Part shown: positions 44,245 to 56,835 of the stretch, piece after piece
Numbering within the stretch: the first letter of the stretch is position 1
How the letters are laid out: each line of letters opens with the position of its first letter
Source: Hsuehochloa calcarea
Lineage: Eukaryota; Streptophyta; Magnoliopsida; Poales; Poaceae
Assembly (NCBI GenBank): GCA_036346395.1
Contig: CM070611.1
Coordinates: 26,918,473 to 26,982,472, forward strand
Direction of reading: 5' to 3'
Length of the DNA stretch: 64,000 bases
The notes under the pieces: model-generated
What the model saw: only the letters and a program-made list of their open reading frames with translations
Databases searched by the model: none
What the model was told of the DNA's origin: nothing
Program-made: the position numbers and the translations under genes

Positions 44245-45570
44245 TGTACTATCCCGAATATCGTTTAGAGAGAATTTTATTCGGGAGAGAGAACTAGTAA
44301 AATATTCAAGATTTTCGGAAAATTTTGGACCCTGGGCCTCCAGCCTAGGCTGGGGCAGCCTTGGCTGGCCAAGAGTGGGCCAAGGAGGGGGAGACGCACC
44401 AGGCCCAAGCCCATGCGCCCCCACTCCCCCTCCCTAACCCTAACCGGCCACCCCGTCCTTCCCCCTCTCCCCCTCTTGTTCCCTAGCAGCCACCACCTTT
44501 CCCCCCAATCCGACGCCACCTCCTGCTCCTTGGCACCGTCTCCTACCCTGGCACGGCCCTGCTGCTCCCCGGCGTCGCTCTCCAAGACCTCCAAGCCGCC
44601 CCCTCCTGTCCTCTCTTCAGTCGGCTCCCCCCTTGCGGCTGCTGCTTTGGTGGCCGGCCACAAAGAAGAAGGAAGGGGGTGGAAGGGGGAGTTCTTTGCG
44701 GGGTTGAACACCGTCTCCCTGCGAGTCTTCAAGGGTAACGAAGAGTCTATTTCGCTGTTTGGTACTGTTTGGATGCAGATTTGAGTATTAGGATTGAATC
44801 AAATTGCTGCTGTAGAATTTCCAGAATCTGTCCAGTATGTTGCGCGGCCGATTTCGGCTTCCTAGATGCCGATCTAGAGGTTATCACCTGCTTGAGATTT
44901 GTTACCACGGTTCTTAGCTTTCCATAGCCGCTAAACTCACCAGATTCCGACTTACAGTTCAAACGTTACGATAAATGCTTTCCTACTGTTCTGAAAAACC
45001 TGAAGAGAATTGTCAGTAAAGCCGTTTAATAAAATATGATTTGGTAAGGATCATATTCAGACTTGTCACCCAAAACGATTTCTGTAGATAATTTTATCAT
45101 CTTTCCAAATTGATAAAGAATACTCTAATTGGATTCGTATATCACTTTCACCTTCTGTTTAGTTAATTATTTTGGCCGAATTAGGAAATATTGTCTACTA
45201 GAATTTTGTAGATAGGTTTGTTAAGCTTCCATAGGATTTTGCCCCACTCGTTCCGAGTCCCAGATTAATAAATATGATTTTTGCCGTGCTGATGTCCGAA
45301 CTCATTCTGCCGATGGAGTTGCCCATTTTCAGATTATTGTACTAGTTAACTCTAGAGTTTTCGGGAACATGTTGTAGAGCGATACCGGTAGCATTTTTAT
45401 ACCATGTCGTTCTTATTTTGAGTACATAATTGTGTAGGCGGTGAGGCAGCGAGTGTAGAAGTGCCTTCGTTACCTCCTAGCGCGTCACAACGCGGAAGGT
45501 AAGTACAATGCATTACCATATATTGATTCCTGATGAATGATTGTTGTTGTCCTGTTAATCTTGTGATCCA
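44245..45570 (+). repeat. Tekay-like solo LTR, left part
   Basis: It opens TGTACTATCCCGAATATC inside gag. It continues at 58847-59755 and ends CCAGGATGTTACA. Flanks TGTCT (44240-44244) and TGTCC (59756-59760) match at 4 of 5 positions, supporting a solo LTR insertion. Proline-rich frames such as 44413-44784 are LTR sequence. Confidence 0.75.
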
Positions 45571-47622
45571 TGACCGCAAAGGCGACTAGGGAGGGTAAAT
45601 AGGCGCTTTCGTGATTTTTTGCCTTAATCAAATTCAACACGAACTTTTCTCCTTTAGCTATGAAAGCTAAGAAGATCAGTACACGCACAGAGGAAGCCTT
45701 GTGCTGAATTCGATAACCCCCTTAACCACAAGACACAAATGTGGAGAATTGATCTCCTTTGGCTGGTTCGGACACTAGCGGTCCGGCCATTTGCCAAAGG
45801 CGGTCCGACCGATTAAATCGGTTCGACAGCCGTTAGCGAAGCGATCGAATCTTTGGCGATCGACCGCGTTTCATCGGTCCGACCGATTTAGTCCAGAACC
45901 TAAATACCAAGCCCAAAACCAAAACAAAAATTGGTCCAACTTTTAATTCAACCAATGAAACTTGACCAAAATTCAACCGGCTCTGATACCACTTGTAGGA
46001 CCGCAAAGGCGACTAGGGGGGTGAATAGGCGCTTTCGTGATTTTTCGCCTTAATCAAATTCAACACGAACTTTTCTCCTTTAGCTATCAAAGCTAAGAAG
46101 ATCAGTACACGCACAGAGGAAGCCTTGTGCTGAATTCGATAACCCCCTTAACCACAAGACACAAATGTGGAGAATTGATCTCTTTGGTTGGTGCGGACAT
46201 CGCTGGTCGATCCACGGCCGTAAAGGGCGGTCCGACCGATTTAAATCGGTTCGACCGGCCGTTAACGGGCGGTCCGAATGCTGGCGGTCTGACCGCTGTT
46301 TCTAAATCGGTCCGACCGATTTAGTCCAGAACCGAAATACCAAGCCCAAAACCAAAACTAAAATTGGTCCAACTTTTGATTCAACCAATCAAACTTGACA
46401 TAAATTGGAGCACACCTCCCGAAGGATATTACAGACCTATTTCTAGCGACGATCCTCCAGATCCACTTCACAGAATCGATCTCTGAAGATTTTACCAAAG
46501 AAGTGTTCCAAAACCTAGAAATATGAAAATCTTGATTCAAGACTTGCTTGTTGGAGTTGATGATCTAGATGATTCTAGGAGTATTCCCACACATCAAAGC
46601 AAGATAAAATAGGTCAAGAGACCAAGCATAAACACTTGAATCAAGAAAGCACCAAAATCAACAAAAGAGAGAAGAACACAAAGGAGACAATCGATCTCTT
46701 AAGCAAGCATCACAAGATTGATTGATCCCACAAGATGCTTACAAAGCCACTCCCTCAACGAGGACAAGAGCTCACCAAAGATCACACACAATCTCTCCAA
46801 ACCCTAGCTTCTCCTCTCCTCTCCTCTCCAAACCTTAGAAAAAGGTGGAGGGGTCCAAATGAGTGCTTCAAGGGGTTTTACATCTCCCCCCTTTCTATTT
46901 ATAGGAGAGCTAGGGTTTCACACATGGGACCCACACACACATGGGACCCACTCACACACATCTGTTGAAGCAATCGCCTGCTTCACCATGTGTAGGTTGA
47001 TCAGCGGCTCTCATCACGTCGGCAAGTCTCTCCTGTCCGAATCCCATCGGAACCTCCCAGAGATTTGCACCGACTTCCGCACCGCCTGATCCAACCAGCT
47101 GCAACGAACTACCCGTTCGATCCATCTTGCCCATTCTGCACCATACTTGAGTCACACGACCTCACCCGGCATCCATGATCGTTCTGGACCTCAGCTCTCC
47201 AAGCGTAGTCCCGATCACCTCACCGTTGACGTCGTTGACCTACAAGCCACCTGCACAGCAATAGACAAACAAATCGTCTCCGGGAACAAGTTCTTCACAA
47301 CTTGACCCACATTAGTTCAACAATGCAATATGCAACAATAAAGCATTGACATCCATACATTAAAACACATTCAAATCACAACAATGCCTAAAAGGCTAAC
47401 CTCCAAGTGATCGGCGGTCTGACCGCCCCACACAGCCGGTCCGACCGATTTTAGCCCGGTCGGACCGATTCCATAACGGCGGTCGGACCACCCGAAATGA
47501 CTTAGCCAAATTTTCATCTTGGAAATCCGAAACCTTCTGGAATTTTGAAATGAATAGAACTTTCAACTGGGAGCTCCAAAAATTATATGACCACATCCAG
47601 GAGACTCCCCTCACTTGCCTAC
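45571..47622 (-). mobile_element. Collapsed SIRE-type element 2 (left part)
   Basis: On the minus strand this is a full 5' LTR (58846-58609 plus 47622-45994), the primer site TGGTATCAGAGCC (45991-45979), almost no internal DNA, and then only the last 400 bases of a 3' LTR (45970-45571). The whole gag-pol region and most of the 3' LTR are gone. The outer end lacks the terminal CCTA of the family. The LTR is split by the complete SIRE-type element at 47623. GGTCGGACC palindromes occur at about 45790-45890, 46215-46320 and 47400-47490. Confidence 0.8.
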
Positions 47623-49421
47623 TGTTGGACCGTAAAGGCGACTAGAGGGGGGGTGAATAGGAGCACGCTCACTTTTTCACAAATTATGAACTCAATACAA
47701 TTTCACTCCAGTAGCTATTAGAAAGCTATGAAGATCAATATACCGATCAATGGAAGACTAGTATTGAATCCAATTAAACCCTAAGCGATGCTACAAAAAT
47801 CAACTAAGATTGCAAAGACTCACGGACGGGCGGTCGACCGCTGGACCCAATCGGTCGGACCGATTGCGGGCGATCGACCGGCGTTGTCTTGGCGGTCGGA
47901 CCGCTCAAAATCGATCTCGACCGGTGATGACGGGCGGATCGACCGCCGACTCGAACCGATCCGCGATAAAATCGGCCGATGGCGAAGTTGCAATTAGGTG
48001 AAACTTTGATTCTCAACTCTAATCTTTATGAAACTTTGCACACACCTTCTATATGCTATTGAGGACCTATTCCAATCGAATATTATGATAATTCTTGGAA
48101 CGATCTTGAGCAATTGCCAATTGATTAACAGAAGGTCTAAAACCGGGCAAGAACGAAAACTTGATCCTAAAGCTTGTTTGTGAGGGATTGATGATCAAGA
48201 TGATGCTAGATAGATTCACACATATCACAGCAAGCTAATTCACGTGAAAGAATCAATCACAAACTCGCGGATCAAAGAAAGCCCTAAAAACACGAAATTG
48301 AAAAGCAAGAACGAAAAGAGACTTATCTCAAGCAAACCTTGCATAGATTGATTTTGTGATTGTTCTTTGGATTACATCCACACCATCATGGATCAGTGGA
48401 CAATCAAAGATCACGAAATTCACCACAAACCATCAAGAGCCCTTGCCTCCACCTCAACTCCCCTAAAGACAATTAGGGTTTTGAAACATAAAAAGGCGAG
48501 AGGGAGAGAGGTGCAGCCACCGTCTCCTCCTATTTATAGTGGAGGCCTAAAACTCTTAGGGTTTAACTTAATTGGGCTCCCGTTAAGGCCCACTAACAAA
48601 CGGGTCACACACGCATGCGCCATAAGCGCCGTCTTTAACCTTTTGACCTAAACCGCTTCACCATGCATCATGGATTTGCCCATATAGGTCACCCTTGTCC
48701 ATCTTGTGTCACGCTTGAGTCGTTGACCCCACCCGGCATCGTCGATCGTTCTGGACCTCAACTCTTCAAGTCTAGTCCCGATTCTCCTCGCCGTTGACCG
48801 TCGTTGACCACCAAGCTACCTGCACAACCACAGATAAGAAAACACGAATTCGGGAACAAGTTCTTCACAACTTGACCCATGTTAGTCAAAACATGCATCA
48901 TGCAAATCATATGCCATGAAACCAATGACTTTGACCTAACAAAACAACATCGCCACAAAGTTGGCCGACGTTCAAGTAGAAACCGGTCTGACCGCTCTAG
49001 GTGAGCCGGTCGGACCGCCCATGGCGGTCGGACCGCTCCACGTGAGCCGGTCGGACCGCCTTTGGGACTTAGCGAAATTCATACTCCCAAATTCAAACCT
49101 TCGGAAATTAAAAACGAATAGAACTTCTTACTGGAGACTCCAAAAATTATGAGAGCAAGTGCATTGGGATCCCCTCACTTGCCTACAACACCTATTTTTG
49201 GCCCAGCTCGTTTTGAACACTTTTAGGTCACCGCCGGTCCGACCGCCCCACATGGCCGGTCCGACCGATTTGGGATCGGTCGGACCGCCGTGCAAGGACG
49301 GTCGGACCGCCTATCGAATACACGTAGCTTTGTCGAAAACGCGTGAAACAACAAACCGTAAACGCCATTGCCAATTGTCACATCATCCTAAGATCTGGAG
49401 CATATCCCCATGAAATCCACA
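47623..49421 (-). repeat. 3' LTR of SIRE-type element 3
   Basis: It is 1,799 bases, minus-strand ends TGTGGATTTCATGG and GGTCCAACA. It differs from the element 1 and 2 LTRs in the U5 end (GTTGGACC instead of GTAGGACC), so it is a separate subfamily. Palindromic GGTCGGACC clusters lie at about 47825-47965, 48980-49070 and 49230-49315. Confidence 0.92.
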
Positions 49422-49436
49422 ATCTCCCCCTTGATG
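49422..49436 (-). other. Polypurine tract of SIRE-type element 3
   Basis: CATCAAGGGGGAGAT on the minus strand directly precedes the 3' LTR. Confidence 0.82.
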
Positions 49437-51270
49437 AACACATTGGCAATTATCCAGAAAATGTAAGTAAGAGGTTTGAAAACGAGTTTACTCGCAGTTT
49501 TCGCACAAAGGCACAACTTGGTCCATAAGCAAGAAAAAGCAAAGAAAATGACCAAGCTGGCATCCGAATATTATAGGCATGTGAGACAAGGCAAAAGAAA
49601 GCATAAAAACTTTGATTTCCAGAAAAGGGTCAAAATTCTCACATGAGGTCCATATGAAAGGACAATTGTTCAATTGACCTATGATCATTGTGAGTATAAA
49701 AGAATGCAATTCAAGTTCAGAATATTCAATAAGACAATAAGAATGCAACTCAAGAACTCCCCCTCACTATGATCCTCAATTTTTCAAATTTTCAGTTTCT
49801 CCCCTTTGTACAAACTTCTCCCCCAACAAAGAAATATATTCTCATTAACACATCTTCTCTTCTCATTTAACACATCTTCTCTTCTCATTTAACACATCTT
49901 CTCCCCCTTTGACAATGGATTCATCAAGGAATCACGCCTTCCTCTCATCCAGAGATAACAAATAGAAAATAAAGGAAGAAGCAGAAACAAGATAAGCATA
50001 AAGAGGAGTATGCATGAAGTGCAATGGAGTGGCTTCATTTTTTTATTTTTTAATTTTTGATTACAAGAAGCTTTGGAGATTACCCAAAAGAACAAGCTAG
50101 TATCTCTAATATTGCACAAACAGCATATCAAGCTGTGAGCGCTAGCAAGATCATAGTAAGACATATATATCAAAGCTAAGCACAAAGGCTCAAAAGTAAA
50201 GCGATAGATTTGATCAATTTAAGCAACGCTTCAAATTCAAACAAGTTCATCAACGAGGATCCTAAAGTGAAATTGGCCATGTCAAAATGTCAAAGTGAGA
50301 TCAAAAATCTAACAAAGACCACATTAAGAGTCAATCAAATCCGTATTGAATCATTTTGCTCAATATTTTATAAACGCCCATTTGTCAACATTTTTCTCAT
50401 TTGCATTGAATATTGAAGTTGACTAATGATCTAACTTAGTGACAAGATCTGGACTAGGAGCCATCCACAAACTCATCCTAAGCTTGACCAAAAGTTGATT
50501 AAAGGTATATCTTAGTAAAGAAGATCTGGACTAGGAGCCATCCACAAACTCTTTCTAAGCTTCTACAAGGCGACAAATCTTGAGGTTCATGTCATTTCGA
50601 CAAGCGGTCCCCATGAGATCGTCTGGTTCATCAAACTATCTCCAAGTTCATGTCATTTGACAAGCGATCTCGTAAGAATAGTTTGGCACAATTTAAGCAT
50701 AAGACAATCTTGATTTTCATTTTCACATGAGCAGTTTTAGAATTTCAAGAACACAAAAGCTCAAGTAATGGTCAATTTTAGATCAAAGAGCTAACAAAGC
50801 AATTACACAGGCCAATGTCACAAGAGGAGCACTAATTGCGCAACTCGCTAAAACATCCACAAATTGCAATTTCTTAGTTTGAGTTGTTTAAAAGATTCTA
50901 GCTCATATAGCAAAGACTTAGCTACACATGTAAAAGCATGATAATTCTAGCAAGTCAAAGAACTAGACATGACATTGAGCAAGAATTGAAATACAAAAGC
51001 TCTAAAGGGTAATAGGCAAAGCTTCATCAATTTTTAAAAATAAGCAGAAAATCTTATATTACAATGCATTTTTTTTTGGATTTTTCATACCATTTGTTGT
51101 AACCACTTGTTGGAGTTTTCATATGAATGCAATATGACACAATGAGATGCAATTAAAAAGCCTAAAAACCTAAAAAGTTCAAAAAGATCACTAAGTTCAG
51201 AAAAAAGAACAATAAAAGATCAAAAGAACAAGGAAAGATAAGAAAAAAAATCAAACTCCCCCTCAAACCA
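49437..51270 (-). other. Non-coding region between RNase H and 3' LTR (element 3)
   Basis: It is about 1.8 kb, AT-rich, with no credible frame. It shares blocks with 30676-32041 of element 1. It contains a unit of about 22 bases (TCTCATTTAACACATCTTCT) in three tandem copies at about 49839-49903, and a direct duplication of AGATCTGGACTAGGAGCC (about 50445 and 50519). Confidence 0.7.
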
Positions 51271-52870
51271 ACCCATAAGGATAAATAACCCCTAACTCGC
51301 TTCTCAAGGTGGCAAATCTGGTTTGATCTAAAGGCTTGGTAAGAATATCTGCCAATTGAGCTTCGGACTCTACGAAGTGCATCACAATATCACCTTTTTC
51401 AACATGATCTTTAAGGAAGTGAAAGCGAATGTCTATGTGTTTAGTCCTAGAATGTTGCTTTGGGTTTTTAGCAATATTAATAGCGAAGTGTTATCACGTA
51501 AAAGAGGAACACTAGCAAAGTTTAACCCATAATCTTTCAAAGTGGGCGTCATCCACAAAATCAGCTCTGACAACTAGCGCTGACTACATACTCCGCCTCG
51601 CGATGGATTGTGCAACAAGACCGCTTCCTAGAAGACCAAGATACAAGAGAAGTGCCTAGGAAGTAGCGGTGCACGAGGTACTCTTCCTATCTAACCGATG
51701 ACCGCAAAATCGAATCGAAAAACCTCTAATGGACAAAGTCAAGAGCAGAATACCAAATGCCATATAAGAGGGTAGAGTGTAAATACGAATATGCGCTTAA
51801 CGGCTTGGCGATGGGAAGTTCTCGAGGCGCTGAAATCTTGCACAAAGGCATACCGTGAAGTGAATGTCCGGTCTCGAGGTCAAAATATGAAGGAGCCGAT
51901 CATGTCTGCGGTACTCGCGTTGATCCACGACTTCTCCTTCCTTATCTGGATCCAAAACAGTCGAAGTTGCCATGGGAGAGGAAATTGGCTTGCAGTCACC
52001 CATGTTGAAGCGTTTGAGTAGATCTTTAGTGTACTTCGTCTGATGGATGAAAGTTCCTTCCTTGCATTGCTTGATTTGAAGTCCCAAAAAGTAATTAAGC
52101 TCTCCCATCATACTCATCTCAAATTCCCTGGACATAGTGTCAGAAAAGCTGGAAACAAGAGCATTAGAGGAACCACCAAAGATAATATCATCCACGTAAA
52201 TTTGAGCAAGCAGGAAGTCATTGTCACGTCTAAGAATAAATAGAGTTTTATCCACTTTACCCATCTCAAAATTATTTTTAAGCAAGAAGGTCTTAAGTCT
52301 ATCATACCAGGCTCTAGGGGCTTCTTTAAGACCATATAATGCTTTAGATAGCTTGAAAACACAATTTGGATATTTAGGATCCTCAAAACCAGGGGGTTGC
52401 TTAACATACACTTCCTCATCTATGAAACCATTTAAAAAGGCACTTTTAACATCCATCTGATATAATTTAAAACCTTTTGATGCAGCAAATGCAAGCGAGA
52501 ATCGCGAATGGCTTCTAGTCTAGCAACAGAGCAAATGTCTCATCAAAATCTAACCCCTCAACTTGGTGAAACCACGAGCTACCAATCGGCTTTATTTCTA
52601 ACCACGTAACCATCCTCACCTTGTTTATTCTTAAACACCCAACGGGTTCCTATAACATTATGACCACTAGGAGGTTCTACTAGGTTCCAAACTTTGTTTC
52701 TTTCAAAATTCTCTAACTCCTCATGCATGGCATTTACCCAGCTAGAATCAGATAAAGCATGTGATATATCGCGGGGTTCAAAAGAAGCAACAAAAGCCGA
52801 ATGAGAGTAGAGATTTGGATCATTATACCTGGAGCGAGTGACTCGCTCATGTAGATTACCTATTATCATT
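51271..52870 (-). pseudogene. pol: SIRE-type pol: reverse transcriptase and RNase H
   Basis: Reverse transcriptase begins at about 52870 (SDSSWVNAMHEELENFERN, then a GTRWVFKNK block). After a frameshift it continues at 51797-52456 with MDVKSAFLNGFIDEEVY and the catalytic block QIYVDDIIFGG. RNase H follows at about 51290-51790 and is shifted several times; HIDIRFHFLKDHVEKGD and a LADILTKPLD block are still readable. In an intact relative these would form one continuous frame with integrase. Confidence 0.88.
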
Positions 52871-54560
52871 AGGAGGATCTTTGTCTCTGAATGCGAAGTG
52901 GGCGCCGGGTGAGATGTCGTTTCTTCGACCTCCGCAGTACTGCTGATGATGATGATCTGTGCAGAGCCTCAATCGAAGGTGAAGTAGGCGAAAGCGTGTT
53001 CTTGTATCAATATGGGCGCCTCGGCAGAGCAGATGAGGGAATGACATTAGCCGTCCTCATCTTCCTCCACAAAATGCTCTCTCACACTGTAAATCATCTC
53101 AGTAGTAATTGATCTAGCTCCGGGCTAGTCTCATCAAAAGTGACATTACAAGTCTCTGAATAATGTTAGTCTCGATATTAAAAACTCGAAAACCCTCGAA
53201 TGAGCGGGATAACCCGAAATACCCCATCAAAAGTTCTTGATTCAAATTTATCTAAATTGCTGTCTTAAGAATAAAACATTTTGATCCAAAACTCGAAAAT
53301 GCGAAGCAGAGGGTTTTCTACCAAAACGAAGCTCATAAGGAGTCTTGCCTAAAGAAGGTCTCAAAAGACACGATTTGCAATATGGCAAGCAAGAGCAATA
53401 GCGGACCAAAATCTCCTCGGTGTGTTATACTCATCTAGCATCGTCCTAGCCATTTCGACTAAGGTCCTATTCTTCCTTTCCACCACGCCATTTTGTTGAG
53501 GGACGTGTGGAGAGGAGAAGCGATGCTCAATACCACGCCAAAGGCAAAAAGAAGCAAAGAAGCATTTTTGAACTCCGTGCTATTATCATCGCGAATCGCT
53601 CTCAAAGCACCGAGAAGCTCGAAGCCAAACGAAGAACAAGGTCATGAAAATAACCAAAAGCTTCATCTTTTGAAGTAAGAAAGAACACCCAAGTATATCT
53701 AGAAAGATCATCGACTATGACAAGAATATACCATTTTCCACCGATCGACGGACTCTAGCGGGACCAACAGTATCCATATGAAGCAAGCGTCCCCGTCCGT
53801 CGGTCATAACCATAGTCACTGAGAAGGGTGTGAGGCGGCAACTTGTTTGCCATGCCTACAGGGCGCACATACAACATCCTTGACAGCTTTTAGTTTGGGC
53901 AAACCTCTCATAAGATCAAGGTTGCTAACTCGCGTCAGATGATCAAAACCAATGTGCCCCAAACGTCGATGCCCAAGCCAGAAATCAGAAGAAGATGTAA
54001 GCAAACATTTAAGAGATCCAGCAAGAGATTACGAAAAACCACCCAAAAATTCTACCAACTCTAGAGATTCCAAACACAAGCTCACAAGAGAATCAAGCAA
54101 ACGACAAGCATTTTTCTTAAAAACCGTCTCATAGCCATCATCAAGAAGCTGAGAAACATAAAGGAGATTATACCTAAGCTTGTCCACAAGAGCGACATCC
54201 TTTAGAATGAATTTGTTGTTCACCCTAATTGATCCTGTTCCTTCAATTCGCCCTTGTGTATCATCTCCAAAGGTGATGAAGTCATCACCTGTTGCTCGCG
54301 TGAAAGAGGTGAACCATTTTGAGTTCCTGGTCATGTGGTGTGAACATCCGAGTCAACGAACCACGTGTTCTTCCCTTTCGCGATAATCCACGAAAATCAA
54401 GGAACAAAAGAACGATGTGTCTCAATACTGGGGTTAGATAAACATGATTTAGGAATCCAGTACTGAGACACACGTCTGCAAGGAGTATACAAACCAGAAG
54501 TACTATCCTTGATTTCATCTAACATTCGGTTATGAGCAATGTTTAAATTAAAATGAGACT
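52871..54560 (-). pseudogene. pol: SIRE-type protease, GAG-pre-integrase and integrase, frame-broken
   Basis: 54029-54334 carries the protease/GAG-pre-integrase start (FTRATGDDFITFGDDTQG, then a DVALVDKLRYNLLYVSQL-like block). 53816-54004 carries WLGHRRLGHIGFDHLTRV and the CAPCRHGKQ zinc-binding end of the GAG-pre-integrase domain. From 53815 to about 53150 the minus strand reads integrase in several short frames, so the catalytic acidic residues cannot be followed in one frame. The Ser/Thr-rich linker before reverse transcriptase fills about 52871-53150. Confidence 0.75.
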
Positions 54561-56790
54561 TGGCTGTCCATGGGCGGTCGGCCGGCGTTAAGTGGCGGTC
54601 GAGCCAGCGACCAAAACGGTCGACCGGTGACCACCAATCGGACGACTTGATCGATAAACTTTAAAATTAGAATATCTAGACACATAATGATTTGTATGAG
54701 AGAAAAATCCTAATCCAGGTTTATTCTTTTCAGTGTTACCATGTCTCATAGAATCTCTAGGTTGCATGAATGAAATTCTATCAAAATTTTTCCTATCATT
54801 TTTCAACCTCATGTGTGAATTCAATCAAATGCCCACCTTTCTTGCAATAAGTGCAATGGTACTTGGTACCACTAGAAGAAGCACCATTTGAGTTAATACA
54901 AGGTTGGGCAAAACTGCAGATTTAAAAGATGTTTTTGCAAAGTTGGGTTTTGAATTCAATTAAACCTTTTCCAAGACTTGAATGACTTTTGGGTTTGAAT
55001 TGTCTTGAAAAGAATTGAATCCTAAACCTTGCTTCTTATAAGGAGTTTTAGACTTGTCAAGAATCATGTTTAATTGTTTCTTACCTTTAGAAAATTTCTC
55101 TAATGTATCATGAAGGTAAGCATTTTCTTTACTCAAGTTAACACAAGCATCACAAGTTTTATACATAGATTTCTCCTTATACAAAGCAATTTCAAGCTTA
55201 AGAGCGGAACATGAAGCACAAGTAGTATTTTCAATATTGTCCTTAAGCTTAGCATATTTGACTCTAGCAGCTTCTAAGATATCTTTGATTTCACGTTCTT
55301 TTTCTAAACATGAAGTGCAAGGACTAGAATCAAACACATCAAAAGCAATCAATTTACTAGATTCTAAACATTTTTCACAAGGAGCACTTTTAATTTCATT
55401 TAGTTCAGATCTAGCATTCTCAAGTTGTTGTACAGAAATGTTATGAGCAGATTGTAACTTGGTAATTTCTGAATGCATAGCATGACAAGATAAACATTCA
55501 TCAGGTTCAAGAGTCTTAGCAGTTTTAAGCTCAACTTTCAGTTTGCTAATCTTTGACTCTAATTTCTTATTTTTTGTCATAACAAATTCTAGCGCTTCAT
55601 CTTGACTAAGCAATTGTTCAACTATAGAATCATATTTAGCAGAAAGCTCATCATAAGAAAAAGATACCTCATTATCATCAATGTCGTCGTGTATACCATG
55701 AAGCACATGCCGTGAAGTCTTTGGCCTTCCCTTGCTTTTTGCCTTGAGGATCTCCTCCTCCTTGTCCTCCTCACTCCGGTATCCACATCGCTCAAGGATT
55801 GATCCTCAAAGGGGCAAGGACCCGGTGAGCGCACCTTCACAAGCTTATTAGCCTCATACCTTGATTTGTTGAAAGGAGGCTTCTTCCAAGTCGGCTTTCC
55901 TTCCTTATGATTGCTCTTACCTTTGACTTGGGGCAATTTGTCGGATATGATTGAGCTCACCACATTCATAGCATGTCACCGGACCACCTCTCTTTTTGTT
56001 TCTCACATTATTGTAGGCCCGTGTGAATTTTTTAGCTAGAAGAGCTAACTCGCTTTGAGAATACTTTCAAGCTCCTCTTCATGAATAGCGGATAAACAAG
56101 CAAATGAAAATCCGTAAGAAGATTCAAAAGAGTCATCAAAAGCCTTTTTGAGAGGATGCGCTACCAAAGCTAAATTATCTTTCTTGGGATGATCAACTCT
56201 TTTAATTTCATGAGTCTTGAGTTTACTATAAAGCAATTCTAAAGTAAGACTTGAAAGATCAACATTTTCCTCTATAGCAAGAGCCTTCATCTCCCACTCC
56301 TTGGTGTTGATTGCGGACCAAGAGATGGGTGGCATTTTCAGATTGAGAATATTCAATATCAACGACTTTCATTTGATTAATTACTTTATTAAAGCGATGA
56401 AAATGTCATCGATGCTCTCTCCAGACGCATCTCGAATTTATTGTATTCACGCTTGTAAACTGTTTGGCGCACTTTTTGATTTGGGACGAACCCTCATGAT
56501 ATGTTTCGAGAGTGTTCCAAATTTCATGCTGTGATTGAAAGATTGCAAATTCTATCATATTTTTGTCTACCAAGTGCACCATATAAAAGATTCTTAGCCT
56601 TATTGTTGTTAGCCAAAAGAATTGCGTAGCGGTGTAGCAATTTCAAGAATAACCAATGGGCTCTAACAACATCCCAAATAGCTTGTCCTCGCTCTCAAGA
56701 AAGACGCATACGATTCTTCCAATAGGCATAGTCGTGCCCATCGAAGATATGCGGTTTAGTAGAAAACTTATCCATCGCCAAAGTTCAAAG
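54561..56790 (-). pseudogene. gag: SIRE-type gag of element 3, frame-broken
   Basis: Several frames carry the gag in order: the N-terminal capsid part at about 56370-56790 (strongly shifted); 56045-56362 with SLTLELLYSKLKTHEIKRV; 55622-55969 with the charged linker; and 54960-55706 with the coiled coil (DELSAKYDSIVEQLLSQDEA and many CxxC pairs). The same blocks are in one frame in element 1. The breaks are frameshifts rather than stop codons. Confidence 0.85.
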
Positions 56791-56821
56791 TTGACGGTTA
56801 AGATCAAGATTGAACTAATCG

Positions 56822-56833
56822 GGCTCGATACCA
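56822..56833 (-). other. Primer binding site of element 3, one base short
   Basis: The minus strand reads TGGTATCGAGCC; the family sequence is TGGTATCAGAGCC. One base is missing. Confidence 0.75.
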
Positions 56834-56835
56834 CT

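Noticed and set aside
44277..44784. Long proline-rich frames on both strands
   Set aside because: They lie in the GC-rich C-tract of a Tekay-like LTR. Equivalent positions at 41930-42110 and 59940-60230 show the same composition without a shared protein.
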